From Sycobia sp. Sy_11 (lineage: Eukaryota; Arthropoda; Insecta; Hymenoptera; Epichrysomallidae): a stretch of DNA of 64,000 bases. Every line of letters begins with the position of its first letter. Within the stretch, counting starts at the first letter, position 1. Below the pieces are notes generated by a model. The model was not told the DNA's origin and did no database searches. It saw only the letters and a program-made list of their open reading frames with translations. The stretch lies in contig JACCIC010000209.1 of assembly GCA_018907035.1 (NCBI GenBank), positions 300,001 to 364,000 of the forward strand. Direction: 5' to 3'. Both the position numbers and the translations under genes were made by a program. Positions 61,743-64,000 of this stretch are shown piece by piece.

Positions 61743-63101
61743 TTGCATAGACGTGATTTTTAGACCACCATGAAACAGGTATCCGCCGGTGGAAAAACAG
61801 GTATGCCTCTATTGGGGTACAACAAAACCGTTGAATTGAACAATACATTAAATATATTATAAATCTATACTTAATTTTTTTAATAGACATAATATTAAAT
61901 TTTACGGAATTTTTATTAAATTTAAGATTTATTGTACACTAATTTGAGATTTGTATAAAATCTAGATTTTTATCGACAATTTTCAAAGGCAAATTCATTA
62001 AATTTAATATTTTTTCTAACACGACAGGATTTAGGTAGATTTTTCACGTCATTACCTCTTTTAGAAACTCTACCCTTAACTTAACTAAAATTCATAGTTG
62101 CAAAGAGCAGGAAAAATGTGAAGTATAACAAGTGCTATCACGTCATTTAACGAGGTATCACAGAATTAAAAAACCGATAAAGTATAAATAAAATCACAGA
62201 TATGGCAAAACTATACAAATCACGATGGTAGATTAAAAAAAAGAAATAACATGTTGAGATATAACTAAAACTAATAGAATAAAAATATACATCCATTGCC
62301 CTAGCAATCAAACCTATATAAAATATATATGCTCTTCTGATTTTTGTTATGGTAAGAAGATTTTCGCGATAATTAAGCGCCTAATGCATAATATTGTATG
62401 TTTAAATCACCTTTATAGTGTATTCGAACTTTCGTTCTATATTATTCGTCCGTTTCTTATTATAAGATTATTTTTATAATTCTTCATTGAACTCACAGAA
62501 TTACAGAAAAAAGGCCGTATTGAATAATATGAAAAATACAAAATGACAAGATAAACGTTAGCTATATAAACACCGGGATTTATGATAATGTTTTGACGAC
62601 CGAAATATTCATGATGAAATGATCGATAATCGTGATAAATTTCGATTAACGCATTACACGTCTTTATCCGGTAATTTACAAACTTTTCTATGCAGTCAAC
62701 TTTTCTTTTTAGTCGTAAATTTGTTAAATTTGTTTCTTAGATTTGTTGCATATTATTCCATACACAGGTTCCAATTCTATTCAATTTAGGTGGAAGTTTT
62801 TATGGTTTTTTTTTTAATGGCTTGCTATTTAACTCAACCTATATTATTATTTTTATATTTTTAAAGCATGTTTCCTAATTGAGAAATTCAATCACGCAAT
62901 TTAATTGACTTTAATGCATTAAAGTCAAGAAATACGTCGGCGTTTTGCAACTGAATTTTTTTTTTTATAACGACGTATTGCAAAGCATATAAGTAATGCA
63001 GGACTTCTATCATACAGCACGAAGATACGTGCAATTGCCATTCAAATCCATATTAATTTGTACACGCACAGCGACAAAAAATTCACGTCCGGACTTACAT
63101 T

Positions 63102-63102
<1 letters not shown>
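61025..63102. other. AT-rich spacer
   Basis: No mitochondrial or gene match recognised. The 140-residue plus frame from 60974 starts in the TA tract and is not supported. Confidence 0.5.
61719..61742. repeat. (CA)n microsatellite
   Basis: About 12 copies. Confidence 0.95.

Positions 63103-63150
<48 letters not shown>
63103..63150. repeat. (TA)n microsatellite
   Basis: About 24 copies. Confidence 0.97.
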
Positions 63151-63153
<3 letters not shown>

Positions 63154-63406
63154 ATTATATGTACACATTAACTGAAATTTTCGAAGGTGAGCGCGCGCAG
63201 CGGACTAACGAAATATTACGACGTCGCGCTAGCGCATGAAACTTTCACTTTCAATGTGGCCGAGAGAGCACCTGAAAAGAAAGTGTAATATAAGGAACTG
63301 CCCTGAATCTCGCCGGTACTTACAATCCGGTGGGCGACAAAAGTGCGGAGAATTATTAAGCGCGGGTCTCCCGACAATATCCGTCTCCGTGTTGTGTGTC
63401 TTTCTG

Positions 63407-63410
<4 letters not shown>

Positions 63411-63437
<27 letters not shown>
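63411..63437. repeat. (CT)n microsatellite
   Basis: About 13 copies. Confidence 0.97.
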
Positions 63438-63502
63438 ATTTCTTTGAGCCCGCTAACGAGCAGAATTAATTTATACTCATTGAATTATGAAGGGAAATAG
63501 AC

Positions 63503-63506
<4 letters not shown>

Positions 63507-63547
<41 letters not shown>
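63507..63547. repeat. (GA)n microsatellite
   Basis: About 20 copies; complementary to the CT tract 70 bp upstream. Confidence 0.97.
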
Positions 63548-63550
<3 letters not shown>

Positions 63551-63891
63551 GGAGAGAGAGGATTGAAAAGATACAGCAGGAGAGGAGTCGTAACAGTCAC
63601 GACGGGCACTCGGATTATTTAGCTTCAGTGTGCGTCCGTCAGCGAAAGAATATATTATATACATACATTCACATATACATATATATCTATATGCAGACAT
63701 ACTGCGCGTACACATACACAAACACACACTTAGAACGCGGTCCGACGCGGCGTTCGCTCGAGATTTCCATTCTGTATATCAGCGGAGAGCTTTGATTTTC
63801 GCGCGCACATCATTACGCGCGCTCTGCTACAAATCGCCTTTCGCCTATATACATATGCGGGAGTCCAGTATATATCATGTACCTATATATG

Positions 63892-63894
<3 letters not shown>

Positions 63895-63944
<50 letters not shown>
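63895..63944. repeat. (TA)n microsatellite
   Basis: About 24 copies. Confidence 0.97.
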
Positions 63945-63946
<2 letters not shown>

Positions 63947-64000
63947 TGCAGTGTACAACGCTCCGCTCAGCGGGCGATGCGACTTGCGCAACTCGTTTCT

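Noticed and set aside
1..64000. CRISPR arrays, telomeric TTAGG repeats, rDNA, viral or toxin genes
   Set aside because: Looked for; no regularly spaced repeats, TTAGG arrays, rRNA-like or recognisable viral sequence seen.

Overview
This is eukaryotic nuclear DNA, most likely from an insect and plausibly a hymenopteran. That reading rests on style rather than on a recognised gene. CpG is abundant and not depleted. AT-rich spacers alternate with CpG-rich blocks every 0.5-3 kb. Long pure TA, GA/CT and CA/GT tracts occur more than once per kilobase. A mitochondrial fragment only makes sense with invertebrate codon usage (TGA as Trp, AGA as Ser). I recognise no complete protein-coding gene, rRNA or functional tRNA. 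Nearly all long open frames are created by the dinucleotide tracts (poly-Ile-Tyr, Arg-Glu, Ser-Leu, Thr-His peptides) or by stop-poor CpG-rich DNA. The window looks like a gene desert or a very large intron.

Layout. The AT-rich spacers lie near 0-0.7, 2.3-4.7, 6.5-7.9, 10-11.4, 13.9-15.5, 16.5-17.8, 18.8-19.6, 20.6-22.1, 24.9-25.6, 27.6-28.6, 29.4-30.5, 31.3-32.5, 33.3-34.4, 35.1-36.2, 41.7-43.8, 46.6-47.8, 48.5-50.5, 51.8-53.0, 54.1-56.9, 58.1-59.5 and 61.1-63.2 kb. CpG-rich blocks sit between them; the longest is 36.2-41.7 kb. The CpG-rich blocks carry many 9-12 nt G or C homopolymers. The TA tracts occur in both kinds of sequence, often at their edges.

Features of real content: (1) a decayed nuclear mitochondrial insertion (NUMT) at about 48.99-49.75 kb, with cytochrome b on the minus strand and a shorter ND1-like piece on the plus strand; (2) a complete tRNA-derived SINE at 52,624-52,839 with A and B boxes, an A-rich tail and a perfect 13-bp target-site duplication; (3) a divergent dispersed repeat with copies at about 28.3 and 31.6 kb and a probable third at 58.3 kb; (4) a candidate two-exon gene at 54,954-55,463 encoding a short protein with a signal-peptide-like start; (5) a weaker spliced-exon candidate at 29.69-29.96 kb; (6) several perfect inverted repeats, a close pair of CACGTG E-boxes and a degenerate tandem array.

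No operon, CRISPR array, telomeric repeat, intact transposase, reverse transcriptase or viral gene was seen. The items do not form a pathway. They record mitochondrial transfer, retroposition and microsatellite expansion in sequence that might otherwise be regulatory.
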